A DNA stretch of 64,000 nt from Bacillus safensis FO-36b (GCF_000691165.1 NZ_ASJD01000002.1:62001-126000); one strand, 5' to 3'; counted from the first letter of the stretch, positions 16,847 through 26,936 are shown. Made by a program: numbers and translations. The notes: generated by a model not told the origin, from the sequence alone.

Positions 16847-17332
16847 ATGACAGGAAAAACACACATCATGGGCGGAATTGCCGCCTCCACAGCCGTTGCC
16901 TACTATTATGGATTCGACCCAGTGATAATGGCTGCCGCTGGATCAGCAGGTGCCCTGATCCCTGACCTTTGCCATACAAAAAGTAAAATCGGCAGAAAAT
17001 TCCCGCTGCTCTCGGCACTGATCAGCAGTGTGTTCGGTCATCGCACGTTTACACACAGTTTATTATTTTTGCTGATCATTTATTTTCTAGCGACAACATA
17101 CATTCCAAATGACAGCCTAAGTATCGGTTTACTAGTCGGGATGGCAAGTCATCTCATCCTGGATGCAGGAACAGTGAACGGGATTAAATTTTTATTTCCA
17201 GCTTCCATTAAAGTGCGTCTTCCCTTCTATGTCAAAACAGGCAGCGCAGGAGAACAAGTCGTACTGGCTGCTCTTACCGTCGTTACCTGCTATTACATCG
17301 CTGTTATCTGCGGCATATCCATCCCATTCTAA
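16847..17332 (+). CDS. yvsG: YvsG-like membrane-bound metal-dependent hydrolase (DUF457)
   Basis: A 161-aa inner-membrane protein of the YdjM/DUF457 family, predicted to be a metal-dependent hydrolase of unknown substrate. Conserved metal-ligand motifs: KTHIMGG at the N-terminus, GALIPDLCHTKS (~34-45), HRTFTHS (~65-71) and ASHLILDAGT (~104-113). Four TM helices are likely. The following gene is the LTA-synthase-like YvgJ, 123 bp downstream in the same direction, as in B. subtilis. Confidence 0.85.
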   Translation: MTGKTHIMGGIAASTAVAYYYGFDPVIMAAAGSAGALIPDLCHTKSKIGRKFPLLSALISSVFGHRTFTHSLLFLLIIYFLATTYIPNDSLSIGLLVGMASHLILDAGTVNGIKFLFPASIKVRLPFYVKTGSAGEQVVLAALTVVTCYYIAVICGISIPF

Positions 17333-17455
17333 TGAATCAAAAAGAGATTTCCGAAAAACACAGGATATGAATTGATCATTCCTCATTTTTTTAGTAGGTT
17401 TAAGATAAGTGTTTTTGCCTTGCAGCTGAATACAGAATGGTGAGGAGCTACATAA

Positions 17456-19306
17456 ATGAAAGCGTTTTTCAAAGATCACTGGTTTTTAGTGTACTCCATC
17501 CTCTTCATGTGGATGAAAACATACATCATTTATCAATTCGGATTTCACATACGAACAGCCAATCTGTTTCATGAATGGCTACTTTTGATCAATCCACTTA
17601 GCTTTTTGCTCCCCTTGTTTGGGATTGCTCTTTTTTTAAATGAAACGAAGCAAAAGGTTTTTTTATTAACCGCAAATTTGATTTTGACGGCGATTCTCAT
17701 ATCGAATACGATTTTTTATGGATTTTATATTGATTTCATTACGATCCCTGTATTATTCCAAGCGAAAAACATGGGAGATATGGGCAGCAGTATGACAGAA
17801 TTATTCCACCCGCTGTTCTTGCTGATGCTCATTGATTTCGTGGTGCTGGCTTGGCTGTTAAAGCGCAAACCTTTAGCGCCAAAAGCCTCCTTCAAGACGA
17901 TCAAAACATATTATGCCGTGTGCTGCAGCTTTCTATTGTTTCATGTCAGTTCAGCCATGCTGGATCACCCTCGCTTTCTGACAAGCTCTTATGATCGAGA
18001 AGTGATTGTTCGAAACCTTGGGCTGTTCCAGTTCCACTTGTATGACGGCGCTGCCCAAACAGCGCGTATTGGACAAAAAGCCTTTGCAGATGAAGATACA
18101 CTTTCAACCGTAGCAAACTACACAAAGGCTGATTACAGTGCACCAAACGAAGAGTATTTTGGACTTGCTAAAGGCAAGAACGTTGTGTTCATTTCACTCG
18201 AATCAACCCAGCAATTTGTCGTTGATCAAAAGGTGAATGGACAATACATCACCCCCTTTTTAAATCAACTCGCTAAAAAGAGTTTTTATTTTGATGAATT
18301 TTATCAGCAGACTGAGCAAGGAAAGACGTCAGATTCAGAGTTTATTGTCGCAAATTCCCTCTATCCATCTAGCAGCGGCGCTGTCTTTTTCACAGCTAGT
18401 GACAACGAATACGACACGTTATACAAGCAGTTGAAAAAAGAGAACTATCAATCCGTCCAATTTCATGCGAATAATAAAACGTTTTGGAATCGTGATGTGA
18501 TGTATGAATCGTTTGGGATTGACCGCTTTTATGATGTCGATTCGTATCAGGTCAATGAACAGAATTCAACTGGCTGGGGCTTAAAGGATAACGACTTCTT
18601 TGACCAATCCATTGATTATTTAAAAAAGTTGAAGGCGCCTTATTACAGCACGTTCATTACCTTGACCAATCACTTTCCATTTGAAATCGATCCAAAGGAT
18701 CAATTGATTGATGAATATGATTCGTCCAGCGCCATTTTAAACCGCTATGTGACGACCGTCCGCTATCAGGATGAAGCCATTAAGAACTTTTTTGACCGTA
18801 TGAAAGAAGAAGGACTGTATGACAATACAATGTTTGTTCTCATGGGAGATCACTATGGCATCTCCGAGGCACATCATCAGGCAATGGCAGAGCTGCTCAA
18901 AAAAGATGAGATTACACCGTATGATGCTGTGAAATTGCAGCGTGTTCCCTTTTTGATTTACATTCCGGGAGTTACAGATCAAGCACCGCAGACAATCTCT
19001 GAAACAGCCGGGCAAATCGACGTGAAGCCGACACTCCTGCACTTACTCGGTATTGAAACGAAGGATGCCATTCAATTTGGCAATGATTTATTTTCAAACG
19101 AACGGACGCCTTTTGCTGTTTTGAGAAACGGGAACTTTATTACAGATGATTATCTCTATACAAAGAACACCTGCTATGATCAAAAAACAAAAGAACCTGT
19201 TGAACAGGATGAGGTGTGTCAGCCTTATATCGAAAAAGCCAATAAAGAGCTTTCCTTATCAGACAAAGTGATCAATGGGAATTTGCTCCGTTTTTATCAG
19301 CAATAA
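17456..19306 (+). CDS. yvgJ: Lipoteichoic acid synthase-family protein YvgJ (LTA primase type)
   Basis: A 616-aa LtaS-family protein: five N-terminal TM helices within ~190 residues, then an extracellular sulfatase-fold domain. Catalytic pieces are visible: ISLES (metal-binding Glu), GKTSDSEF (nucleophile Thr), RDVMYESFG, and MGDHYG near 461-466 (metal-binding Asp-His). In B. subtilis YvgJ is the LTA primase that adds the first glycerolphosphate to the glycolipid anchor. SD is GTGAGGAG. A strong terminator follows at once. Confidence 0.9.
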   Translation: MKAFFKDHWFLVYSILFMWMKTYIIYQFGFHIRTANLFHEWLLLINPLSFLLPLFGIALFLNETKQKVFLLTANLILTAILISNTIFYGFYIDFITIPVLFQAKNMGDMGSSMTELFHPLFLLMLIDFVVLAWLLKRKPLAPKASFKTIKTYYAVCCSFLLFHVSSAMLDHPRFLTSSYDREVIVRNLGLFQFHLYDGAAQTARIGQKAFADEDTLSTVANYTKADYSAPNEEYFGLAKGKNVVFISLESTQQFVVDQKVNGQYITPFLNQLAKKSFYFDEFYQQTEQGKTSDSEFIVANSLYPSSSGAVFFTASDNEYDTLYKQLKKENYQSVQFHANNKTFWNRDVMYESFGIDRFYDVDSYQVNEQNSTGWGLKDNDFFDQSIDYLKKLKAPYYSTFITLTNHFPFEIDPKDQLIDEYDSSSAILNRYVTTVRYQDEAIKNFFDRMKEEGLYDNTMFVLMGDHYGISEAHHQAMAELLKKDEITPYDAVKLQRVPFLIYIPGVTDQAPQTISETAGQIDVKPTLLHLLGIETKDAIQFGNDLFSNERTPFAVLRNGNFITDDYLYTKNTCYDQKTKEPVEQDEVCQPYIEKANKELSLSDKVINGNLLRFYQQ

Positions 19307-19330
19307 AAGCCGCCTTCTGGCGGCTTTTTC
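19306..19330 (+). terminator. Terminator after yvgJ
   Basis: AAAGCCGCC TTCT GGCGGCTTT followed by T residues, overlapping the stop codon. Confidence 0.92.
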
Positions 19331-19421
19331 TTTTCTCTTTTTACTGAAAGCCTATGAATGGTCAAATAAGTTTGCTTATAATAAAGGATACAGATGATAT
19401 TGAATAATAAGAGGTGTGAAC

Positions 19422-20201
19422 ATGAAGTATACGTTCTTCGCCTTCATCGCCATCTGTTTGCTCCTGAGCGGGTGTCAAACAGAGATGAAGTCATCGGATA
19501 CAACAACCAAAAAAACAGAGCTTGTCATTTCAGCTGCGGCAAGTCTTCAGGATGCACTTAAAGAAATTGAATCTGCCTTTAACGATGAGCATCCGAATGT
19601 GACATTAACAAATAATTTCGGGTCATCCGGCGCATTGAAGCAGCAAATTGCGCAAGGGGCAAAGGCGGATCTCTTTTTCTCTGCAGCTGAAGCGCCCTTT
19701 GATGAGCTTGTGAAATCTGGAGACATCGATCAACATTTTATCAAGGATGCCATCCAAAATGAGCTTGTACTCATTGTGCCAAAAGATCACTCTTCCTCTA
19801 TTAAAAGCTTTCAAGATGTCGAGCACATAAAAGGAAAGGTTGCTCTTGGCACACCTGAATCCGTTCCTGCTGGTACATACGGCAAAGAGATTTTTACAAA
19901 ACTGAACATCTGGGATCAAGTGAAAAAGAATACTGTGTACGGCAAGGATGTACGGCAGGTTTTAAGCTACGTAGAAACAGGAAATGTGGAAGCAGGTGTT
20001 GTGTATAAGACAGATGCCCTCGTTTCCAAAAAAGTAAAGATTGCGGCTGAAGCCAAACAGGACATGCATTCCCCGATCATTTACCCAGTAGGGATCGTAA
20101 AAGGGACAGAACATTTAGAGGAAGCCAAGTCCTTTTTTCAATTCCTTCAATCAAAAGCAGCCAAATCCATTTTTAAAAAGTACGGCTTTCAAGTGACATA
20201 A
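19422..20201 (+). CDS. modA: Molybdate-binding lipoprotein ModA (YvgL-like)
   Basis: About 259 aa. The signal peptide MKYTFFAFIAICLLLSGC ends in lipobox LSGC. The mature protein has ModA oxyanion-site pieces: VISAAASLQDALKEIE, TNNFGSSGALKQQIAQGAKADLFFSA, GTPESVPAGTYG and GNVEAGVVYKTDA. ATG 19422 is used, because the GTG two codons upstream overlaps the AGAGGTG SD. The stop overlaps the modB ATG (TAATG). It delivers molybdate/tungstate to ModB. Confidence 0.92.
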   Translation: MKYTFFAFIAICLLLSGCQTEMKSSDTTTKKTELVISAAASLQDALKEIESAFNDEHPNVTLTNNFGSSGALKQQIAQGAKADLFFSAAEAPFDELVKSGDIDQHFIKDAIQNELVLIVPKDHSSSIKSFQDVEHIKGKVALGTPESVPAGTYGKEIFTKLNIWDQVKKNTVYGKDVRQVLSYVETGNVEAGVVYKTDALVSKKVKIAAEAKQDMHSPIIYPVGIVKGTEHLEEAKSFFQFLQSKAAKSIFKKYGFQVT

Positions 20202-20866
20202 TGCCCATGCTGACTGAAGAATTTCTATCTCCCATCTGGCTGTCCGTGCAAGTTGCCGTTGTGAGCGGGCTGCTGGCAACTGTTTTTGGTACAATGATTG
20301 GCTATTGGATGGCGCGAACATCATTTAAAGGGAAAATGATCGTAGAAACACTCCTGATGATGCCGCTTGTCCTCCCGCCAACGGTTGTAGGGTTCTTATT
20401 GCTCGTCATATTCGGAAGGCATAGCATGATCGGGGGCGCGATTGAATGGATCTTCCACCAGCCGGTCATTTTCACATGGTGGGCGGCGGTAATTGCATCA
20501 ACGGTTGTGGCATTCCCGCTTATGTATCAATCAGCAAAAGCTGGATTTTCTACGATTGAGTCAGACATTGAAGGGGCTGCAAAAGTAGATGGTGCTCATT
20601 CATTCCAAGTCTTTGCCTATATTACAGTACCACTTGCCCTGCCTTCCCTCTTGTCAGGCAGCGTCCTCAGCTTTGCCAGAGCCCTTGGAGAATTTGGGGC
20701 GACCTTAATGTTTGCCGGCAACATCCCAGGAAAAACGCAAACTCTCCCAACCGCTATCTATGTAGCGATTGATTCTGGACGAATGGAGCTCGCTTGGGCC
20801 TGGACGATTTGTATTGTGATCTTATCTTTTATCATGCTCTTGGCTGTGCGCCGAAGCAGTACGTAA
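20201..20866 (+). CDS. modB: Molybdate ABC transporter permease ModB (YvgM-like)
   Basis: A 221-aa permease with five to six TM helices and the ABC coupling signature EGAAKVDGAHSFQVFAYITVPLALPSLL, then ARALGEFGATLMFAGNIPGKTQTLPTAIY, typical of ModB. It overlaps modA by one base. No modC ATPase gene follows; a bidirectional terminator comes directly after. B. subtilis also has modA-modB without a neighbouring modC, so the ATPase is presumably shared or encoded elsewhere. Confidence 0.92.
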   Translation: MPMLTEEFLSPIWLSVQVAVVSGLLATVFGTMIGYWMARTSFKGKMIVETLLMMPLVLPPTVVGFLLLVIFGRHSMIGGAIEWIFHQPVIFTWWAAVIASTVVAFPLMYQSAKAGFSTIESDIEGAAKVDGAHSFQVFAYITVPLALPSLLSGSVLSFARALGEFGATLMFAGNIPGKTQTLPTAIYVAIDSGRMELAWAWTICIVILSFIMLLAVRRSST

Positions 20867-20868
20867 AA

Positions 20869-20898
20869 AATCCTCTTTCTCATATAAGAAAGAGGATT
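20869..20898. terminator. Bidirectional terminator between modB and yvgN
   Basis: AATCCTCTTTCT CATATA AGAAAGAGGATT, flanked by A- and T-rich runs, between convergent genes. Confidence 0.88.
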
Positions 20899-20905
20899 CT
20901 ATTAT

Positions 20906-21751
20906 TTATTCAAACCCAACCGTCATTGTCTCTGGATTTGAGCCGACGCGTTCGTTATTGTTTAATGCATCGATTTTTCCCATGTCTTCTTTGGAAAGCT
21001 CGAAGTCAAAGATGTCTGCATTTTGTTTAATGCGTTCTTCATTGATTGATTTAGGAATTGTCACAACACCGCTTTGCAGATCCCAGCGCAAGATGACTTG
21101 AGCAACAGATTTGTTGTAGCGTGCAGCAATGTCTTTCAATACGTCATGATCTAATAGCTTCCCTTGCATCAGCGGAGACCATGCCTCAATTTGAATGCCT
21201 TTTTCCTTTGCATATTGACGCAGTTCAACAAGTGTCAGTTTCGGATGAAATTCAACTTGGTTCACAGCTGGAACAACCTCAGCATCTTTTAACAGCTCTT
21301 CTAAATGCTGAATGTAGAAATTGCTGACTCCAATGGCTCTGACTCTCCCGTCTTTATAAAGCTTCTCAAGTGCGCGCCATGTGTCTTTAAATGTATCTGC
21401 ATTTGGTCCAGGCCAATGAATCAAATAGAGGTCTAAGTAATCAAGACCTAATCGGTTTAAGCTTGCGTCAAACGCTTCAAGCGCTTTGTCATAGCCTTGA
21501 TCTGTGTTCCATACTTTAGACGTAATAAATAAGTCTTCTCGTTTCACGCCAGATTCTTTAATCGCTTTTCCTACGCCTGTCTCATTTTTATAAACAGCTG
21601 CCGTATCAATGCTGCGATATCCGTTTCGTATGGCTGCTTTTACGGCATCTACCACTTGATTGCCGTCCTCCACTTTGAATACACCTAAACCAAACCAAGG
21701 CATTTCGACTCCGTTATTCAATGTTACGGTATCATTCAAGCTTTTGACCAT
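20906..21751 (-). CDS. yvgN: Aldo/keto reductase YvgN (glyoxal/methylglyoxal reductase)
   Basis: An NADPH-dependent AKR of about 281 aa. N-terminal LNNGVEMPWFGLGVFKVE and GYRSIDTAAVYKNE supply catalytic Asp and Tyr; the Lys is in ITSKVWN and the His in LYLIHWPG. The C-terminal cofactor site is VTIPKSINEERIKQN. It matches B. subtilis YvgN (276 aa), which reduces glyoxal and methylglyoxal. ATG 21751 (MVKSLND) follows a GGTGGT SD; the longer reading to 21790 has none. Cytosolic detoxification. Confidence 0.9.
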   Translation of the reverse strand: MVKSLNDTVTLNNGVEMPWFGLGVFKVEDGNQVVDAVKAAIRNGYRSIDTAAVYKNETGVGKAIKESGVKREDLFITSKVWNTDQGYDKALEAFDASLNRLGLDYLDLYLIHWPGPNADTFKDTWRALEKLYKDGRVRAIGVSNFYIQHLEELLKDAEVVPAVNQVEFHPKLTLVELRQYAKEKGIQIEAWSPLMQGKLLDHDVLKDIAARYNKSVAQVILRWDLQSGVVTIPKSINEERIKQNADIFDFELSKEDMGKIDALNNNERVGSNPETMTVGFE

Positions 21752-21820
21752 TTTAACAACCACCTTTTTTATAGATTCCATCTCTTTCATTATCTCATGT
21801 TGTACTTCAAAACTCTATTA

Positions 21821-22690
21821 TCAGGCGTTTCTCTTTGCTTCGATGGCTAAGAGCAGCGCACCTGTCATGCCAGCCTTGTCCTCAAGTCCAGGGGAGACAA
21901 TGTATGTATCAAGCGGCGGCAGGTCCACATAATCATTGACATAAGCAGCCAGCTTCTCACGAATTAGTGGGAATAGCTGCTTTTGCTTCATAACGCCTCC
22001 GCCCATGATGATGCGCTCTGGGCTTAAAATGAGCGAGTACTGCATAAGCGCCTGCGCTAAATAATCCGCCTCAAGTGACCAAACTGCTTCTTCCTTCGTA
22101 AGCTCTTTGGCAGGTTTCCCCCACCTTTTCTCAATCGCTGGTCCAGCTGCCAGTCCTTCTAAACAATTTCCATGTGCCGGACAGATACCTGCAAACGAAT
22201 CCGATTCATCCTGTCTGATAAGGATATGTCCCATCTCAGGATGTGAATGGCCGTGTAGAAGCTCATTTTTCACAACAGCTCCCGCACCAATGCCTGTACC
22301 GACCGTGATATACAAACAGCTGCTTAGCCCTTTGGCTGCCCCCTTTGTTAATTCACCTAGTGCTGCAGCATTGACATCGGTTGTAAAGGATACTGGGACA
22401 CCTAATTGCTTCTCAAGCTCAGGAATGAACGGATAATGCTTCCACTCCACTTTTGGCGTGTTCATGATATAACCGTATGAAGGATCATCCTTTTGAACAC
22501 AAATGGGTCCAAAGGAGCCAACCCCTAATGCTGCAATGTCATGCTGCTCAAAAAATGGAATGAGCTTTTGTATTGTTTTCTCCGGGTGCTCTGTCGGAAT
22601 CGTCATTTCCTCTAAGATGTCTCCATGCTCATTGCCGATTGCACAACAAAATTTTGTACCCCCAGCTTCAATTGCTCCATAATACGCCAT
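21821..22690 (-). CDS. ROK-family sugar kinase (fructokinase type)
   Basis: About 290 aa. Phosphate loop GAIEAGGTKFCCAIG at the N-terminus, catalytic FTTDVNAAALGE, TVGTGIGAGAV, and the ROK zinc region GHILIRQ...GICPAHGNCLEGLAAGPA. The spacing of His and Cys in the zinc site resembles YdhR/ScrK fructokinases more than glucokinase. Two adjacent ATGs (22693 and 22690) follow a GGGGGG SD. It stands between yvgN and nhaK without other sugar genes, so the physiological sugar is uncertain. Confidence 0.8.
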   Translation of the reverse strand: MAYYGAIEAGGTKFCCAIGNEHGDILEEMTIPTEHPEKTIQKLIPFFEQHDIAALGVGSFGPICVQKDDPSYGYIMNTPKVEWKHYPFIPELEKQLGVPVSFTTDVNAAALGELTKGAAKGLSSCLYITVGTGIGAGAVVKNELLHGHSHPEMGHILIRQDESDSFAGICPAHGNCLEGLAAGPAIEKRWGKPAKELTKEEAVWSLEADYLAQALMQYSLILSPERIIMGGGVMKQKQLFPLIREKLAAYVNDYVDLPPLDTYIVSPGLEDKAGMTGALLLAIEAKRNA

Positions 22691-22752
22691 CATTGATCCC
22701 CCCTGCTTGTTCTCTTTCTTCATCATAAAACATGGGGGAGAAGATGACAACA

Positions 22753-24768
22753 TCACGTATTGGTGAGCAGAACAGCCTCCATGTCATTGATATACTCCCT
22801 TAAATGATGGGCAATATCACGATTGATCTCACCGTCTTCATATAAGGTTTGAATTTCATTTCGAATCGTCTGTACAGCTTGGAAGTTCAGCTCTTTTTTC
22901 TTCCGGTCAAATGAACGGTCTTTTTGCTGGAAGAAGCTTGGACCGTGTTCACAGCGGAAAATCACTTGATTGTAAAAACCAATGACTTGGTGGCACGTTT
23001 GTTGGTTTTCATCTGTCATATGATGTTTGATCGAATCTACTGCAGCTTCAGCGGTTTTCTTACGGATTTGTTTGTACGATTCCTCGTTTTCTAAAATGCC
23101 GCTTGAAATGTGCTGATTCGGCCGCCATAATTGCAGCCATTGAAGCAAGCGCAGAAACTTCACCTTTGAAAAGCGAATTTTGAAGGAGTTTGAATACAGC
23201 ATTTCCAGCTCATGAAATCTTTCTTGCAGTTCATAGGCTTCTTCCTTGTCAATTTTCTCTTCCTCAATTAATTGTTGAAGTTTCATCTGTTCTGCTTTGA
23301 TACCGTGCAGTCTGATTTTTCGCTCTTGTTTTCTCATCCCGAATTGGTATGGTTCACGCTGGATATTTCTCAGCTTCATTCTATAATCATTGATGAGTGA
23401 AAGAGACACTTCCCTGTTGTCCTCATTCATTCCTTCTTTTAAGGTTTTAATGGCACTTCTCAGCAGCTTTCGTTTTGCATGCTGAATCTTTGTATCCAAG
23501 TCCACGTCGACTTGCTTGTCTTTTTTCTCTGATAAAAGAGGCAGTAACACACTGGCTAAAATGAGCGTACATAAAATCACACCAGCTGCGAGGAAAATAA
23601 TCAAGTGCCGCTCTGGAAATGGTGATCCGTCCGCAAGCGTAAATGGAATAGAGAAGGCACCGGCCAATGTCACAGCCCCGCGGACACCAGAGAATGTCAT
23701 GAGCATCGAGGCGCGAAGCTTCGGCTTTTTCACATTTTGCTTTTTCGTTGCACTCCATTTTCCTGCCCAGAACAGCCATACCCATAAGAACCGCAGCACC
23801 ATGAGACATAGTGTAATAATTAAGATGTAGCCAATCACCTGCATGTTGTTAAAGGCTTCATCCTGGAAAATAACTGTGGAAACATCCGGAATCTGCAGTC
23901 CAAGTATGACGAAAACAAGGCCGTTTAAAATAAATAAAATAATATTCCAGGTGTTTGATGAAGCAATTTGCAGCTTGGCTAAATTCGCTTCCATTCGGTC
24001 TTGCTCAATGGCATGTGTCACACCGCCAGCCACAACAGCTAAAATGCCGGATACACCGATTTCTTCCGCTACTAAATAAATCACAAATGGTGTAAGGATT
24101 TGCAGGATGATATGCATTGTGACATCGTCCATTCCTAAACGGCGGAGGAAATAGCGAAAACGAATGATAAAAAAGGATAGAATAAATCCAGTCAATAACC
24201 CGCCTGCTGCAATCAGTACAAAACTAAAGGATGCCTGAGCAATTGAAAAAGCTCCGGTCACCGTTGCAGCAATGGCAAATTTAAAGGCGACAAGTCCTGA
24301 TGCATCGTTCATCAGCCCTTCGCCTTCCAGCAGTCTCATGATGCCCTTTGGCATATTCACACGGCTGGATAAAGCACTTACTGCCACCACATCTGTCGGT
24401 GATAAAATTGCTGCAAGCGCAAATGCGGCTGGAAGCGGTATGCTTGGAATCATCCAATGAATGGTATATCCCGCTACAATGACGGTCGCAAACACTAAAC
24501 CAAGCGCTAAAAGAAGAATCGGTGCTCTTAATTTCCATAGCTCGTCCCTTGGGGTACGCTTCCCGTCATTAAATAACAGCGGCGCAATAAATAGAACGAA
24601 GAAGAGTTCAGGATTTAAAGAAATATGTAAACCTGAAGGAAAAGCTGCCACCAATATTCCTAAGCCCACTTGAATTAACGGAACGGGAATAAAGGGGACA
24701 AAACGATTGATAATATTAGATGCTGCAATGAGTGCCAGTAGTACGAGCACTGCCAAAAAAATCTCCAC
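22753..24768 (-). CDS. nhaK: Na+/H+ (K+/H+) antiporter NhaK
   Basis: A 671-aa CPA1-family antiporter. About 12 TM helices occupy the first ~410 residues, with the ion-binding [15 protein letters not shown] and [16 protein letters not shown] segments and [17 protein letters not shown]. The last ~260 residues are a charged cytosolic tail rich in predicted helices ([22 protein letters not shown] and others). Length and location match B. subtilis YvgP/NhaK, which exports Na+, K+, Li+ and Rb+ in exchange for protons. Confidence 0.92.
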   Translation of the reverse strand: MEIFLAVLVLLALIAASNIINRFVPFIPVPLIQVGLGILVAAFPSGLHISLNPELFFVLFIAPLLFNDGKRTPRDELWKLRAPILLLALGLVFATVIVAGYTIHWMIPSIPLPAAFALAAILSPTDVVAVSALSSRVNMPKGIMRLLEGEGLMNDASGLVAFKFAIAATVTGAFSIAQASFSFVLIAAGGLLTGFILSFFIIRFRYFLRRLGMDDVTMHIILQILTPFVIYLVAEEIGVSGILAVVAGGVTHAIEQDRMEANLAKLQIASSNTWNIILFILNGLVFVILGLQIPDVSTVIFQDEAFNNMQVIGYILIITLCLMVLRFLWVWLFWAGKWSATKKQNVKKPKLRASMLMTFSGVRGAVTLAGAFSIPFTLADGSPFPERHLIIFLAAGVILCTLILASVLLPLLSEKKDKQVDVDLDTKIQHAKRKLLRSAIKTLKEGMNEDNREVSLSLINDYRMKLRNIQREPYQFGMRKQERKIRLHGIKAEQMKLQQLIEEEKIDKEEAYELQERFHELEMLYSNSFKIRFSKVKFLRLLQWLQLWRPNQHISSGILENEESYKQIRKKTAEAAVDSIKHHMTDENQQTCHQVIGFYNQVIFRCEHGPSFFQQKDRSFDRKKKELNFQAVQTIRNEIQTLYEDGEINRDIAHHLREYINDMEAVLLTNT

Positions 24769-24913
24769 TAGTACATGTCCCTCCTATGTATATTTTTCGT
24801 CAAGTTTTGCTTACATGCAAAGATGTGTTCATTACATCCGTCCGCTCAGAAGTGCTTCTTTAGTATTCCGCAAAAAGTGAAACCAACACATAACAATCCA
24901 TCTAGGCAAAAAA

Positions 24914-24937
24914 AGGCTGAATCCAGATATTCAGCCT
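24914..24937 (-). terminator. Distal terminator in the yvgT-nhaK gap
   Basis: On the minus strand AGGCTGAAT ATCTGG ATTCAGCCT followed by T residues. Together with the hairpin at 25052 it separates yvgT from nhaK. The rest of the 24769-25078 gap is AT-rich and holds no gene that I can support. Confidence 0.7.
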
Positions 24938-25051
24938 GCTGACAAAATTTTCATCATATGTATTGTTCAAATGATGAACAAAAGACCCTGCTTTTATTTT
25001 ACACGAAAACTCCATCATCTGCTGATATTCAGCTCTTATTAAACACAAAAA

Positions 25052-25075
25052 AAAAGAGCGGAATCGCCCTTTTTC
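25052..25075 (-). terminator. Terminator of yvgT
   Basis: On the minus strand AAAAAGGGCG ATTC CGCTCTTTTT (with one G-U pair) followed by T residues, directly after the yvgT stop. Confidence 0.75.
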
Positions 25076-25078
25076 GTT

Positions 25079-25690
25079 TTACCCTTTATTTAAAAAATAA
25101 GACCTGGCGGGAAGGCGCCATTTGAATAAGTAGGAACAAACCCTGCATACGACGAGGATGACAAACAGCAAATATAAAGCAAGCTCTCCTTGCGCTAAGC
25201 CGAGTCCAACGAATAAGCCGCCAAGGGCTGCCCATACGGCGTAAATCTCTGCTTTTAGCACAAGCGGCTTTCGCCCTGCTAATAAATCACGCACAATTCC
25301 GCCGCCGCTTCCAGTCAATATGGCTGCCACAATGACTGCACTGAGCGGGAGTTCTCTTTGCACAGCAAATAATGCGCCTTGAATCGCAAACGCTGCTAAA
25401 CCGATCGCATCCGAGAAATTTCCCCATGTGCTCCAGTGCTTGAGCAAAAGCTTTGGAAAAAGAAACACAATCGTAATGGATACAAGGGCAATCGTAAACA
25501 TTTTGCCCTGTGACCATAAAGCAGACACCGGAAGACCAATTAATAGATTCCGAATCGCTCCACCGCCAAATGCTGTCACAATCCCTAAAATGTACACACC
25601 AAGAATATCGTACTCTTCCTCCATTGCCACAATCGCACCACTAATAGCGAATGCGACAATGCCAATGATACTTAAGACTTCCCATGCCAT
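25079..25690 (-). CDS. yvgT: YvgT, TRIC/UPF0126-type membrane protein
   Basis: A 203-aa protein with seven predicted TM helices and an internal repeat (GIVAFAISGAIVAMEEEYDILGV...GGGAIRNLLIG and GLAAFAIQGALFAVQRELPLSAV...GGGIVRDLLAGRKP). This is the glycine-rich signature of the UPF0126 family, related to trimeric intracellular cation channels. Length and context fit B. subtilis YvgT. The physiological ion is unknown. Confidence 0.87.
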   Translation of the reverse strand: MAWEVLSIIGIVAFAISGAIVAMEEEYDILGVYILGIVTAFGGGAIRNLLIGLPVSALWSQGKMFTIALVSITIVFLFPKLLLKHWSTWGNFSDAIGLAAFAIQGALFAVQRELPLSAVIVAAILTGSGGGIVRDLLAGRKPLVLKAEIYAVWAALGGLFVGLGLAQGELALYLLFVILVVCRVCSYLFKWRLPARSYFLNKG

Positions 25691-25810
25691 TTTCCGCTTA
25701 TCTCCTTACCTTTATCTGATCATCTAACACTACTCCCTTAATGTATATCTGACACAGGTGAAAAGCAATACAAATTTTCTTTAAATTTTATCTTTTTGCA
25801 AAAATAAAAA

Positions 25811-25834
25811 ATAGCCCGCTTATAAGCAGGCTAT
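25811..25834 (-). terminator. Terminator of bdbDC
   Basis: ATAGCCCGCTTA / TAAGCAGGCTAT with one mismatch, followed on the minus strand by a T-rich stretch, just after the bdbC stop. Confidence 0.8.
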
Positions 25835-25839
25835 CTCTT

Positions 25840-26253
25840 TCAATCTTCTTTTGCATTTAACAGCAGCATACTAATGATGATGAGAATAAATGCAATAAGG
25901 GCTAGCAGTGGAATGGTGATAAAACCAAACCAGTTCAAATAATCAACAGAACAAGGAATACCGCTCAGGCAAGGGCGGATCGATGCAAAGCCAGGTATCT
26001 TTTGTTCCATATAATGATAGATAGAAAAACAAGCGCCAATCACAGCCAGAGGCAGAACGTAATATTTCACTTTCACATCGCCTCTGAATGTCGCAATTCC
26101 AAGTAAAAGCACGAGCGGGTACATGAAAATGCGCTGAAACCAGCACATATCACATGGGATAAACTTCTTTACTTCACTTAAATACAGGCTGCTCATCGTC
26201 GCAACGATAGAAACGATCCAAGCACTGTATAAGTAAACAAGCTTATTCTTCAT
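25840..26253 (-). CDS. bdbC: Thiol-disulfide oxidoreductase BdbC (DsbB-like)
   Basis: A 137-aa membrane protein with four TM helices. The two DsbB-type cysteine pairs are present: CDMC in the first extracytoplasmic loop (~35-38) and Cys residues in RPCLSGIPCSVDY in the second. It passes electrons from BdbD to quinone, re-oxidising BdbD. Its start overlaps the bdbD stop (ATGA). Confidence 0.93.
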   Translation of the reverse strand: MKNKLVYLYSAWIVSIVATMSSLYLSEVKKFIPCDMCWFQRIFMYPLVLLLGIATFRGDVKVKYYVLPLAVIGACFSIYHYMEQKIPGFASIRPCLSGIPCSVDYLNWFGFITIPLLALIAFILIIISMLLLNAKED

Positions 26254-26936
26254 GATTTTTTCCCTTTGAGCTCTTGATCAATTAATTCTTTGATTTCATC
26301 ATAGTCATAAAAGTTTTCGACTTGTTTATTGTTAATGAAAAGAGTTGGTGTTGCATTCACTTTATATTGGTTCACAAGCTGATCGTCTGTGTTCAGCTGC
26401 GGCTGATATGTTTTCTTTGATAGATGATCTTTAAGCTTGTCCGTATCTATTTTTGTTGTCTTTTTCGCTAGCTCTGTCAGCTTAGCAGGCGTGACCCATT
26501 CTGCTTCACTATCTGGCTGTGCTTGATAGACAGCTTCATGAAATGCCCAAAAGTTTTTCGGATCTTCTTTCCACACTTCTTCAGAAGCTAGTGCTGCCAG
26601 CACTGCGCCATCTCCATGAACAGGAAGTGGCAAGTTAATAAACGAAAATGATACATCGCCTTTATCTATGTAGTCCGCTTTCAGCTTTGGGAAAATGTCT
26701 GTTTCAAATGATTTACATGATGGACATTTATAATCCCCAAACTCGACAATTTGTACGGCTGCGTTTTTATCTCCCATGACAGGCTGTCCTTTAATAGAAG
26801 GCTTACTGTCAACCGTTTGTGCTTCTTTGCTGTTGTTATTTCCAATGACGACGAATAATCCGATGAGAAGAGCTGCGATAATGGTTAAAATGACAGCAAA
26901 TTTAATGGATGATGATTGATTATTTTTTTTACTCAC
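26250..26936 (-). CDS. bdbD: Thiol-disulfide oxidoreductase BdbD (DsbA-like)
   Basis: 228 aa. An N-terminal TM anchor (~12-31) is followed by a thioredoxin-like domain with active site CPSC (Cys71, Cys74) in FGDYKCPSCKSF and the cis-Pro loop NATPTLFINNKQV near the C-terminus. It introduces disulfides into exported proteins such as competence pseudopilins in B. subtilis. First gene of the bdbD-bdbC operon. Confidence 0.93.
   Translation of the reverse strand: MSKKNNQSSSIKFAVILTIIAALLIGLFVVIGNNNSKEAQTVDSKPSIKGQPVMGDKNAAVQIVEFGDYKCPSCKSFETDIFPKLKADYIDKGDVSFSFINLPLPVHGDGAVLAALASEEVWKEDPKNFWAFHEAVYQAQPDSEAEWVTPAKLTELAKKTTKIDTDKLKDHLSKKTYQPQLNTDDQLVNQYKVNATPTLFINNKQVENFYDYDEIKELIDQELKGKKS

Noticed and set aside
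24907..25075. Hidden gene in the yvgT-nhaK gap
   Set aside because: Two terminator hairpins and AT-rich DNA without a frame having an SD.
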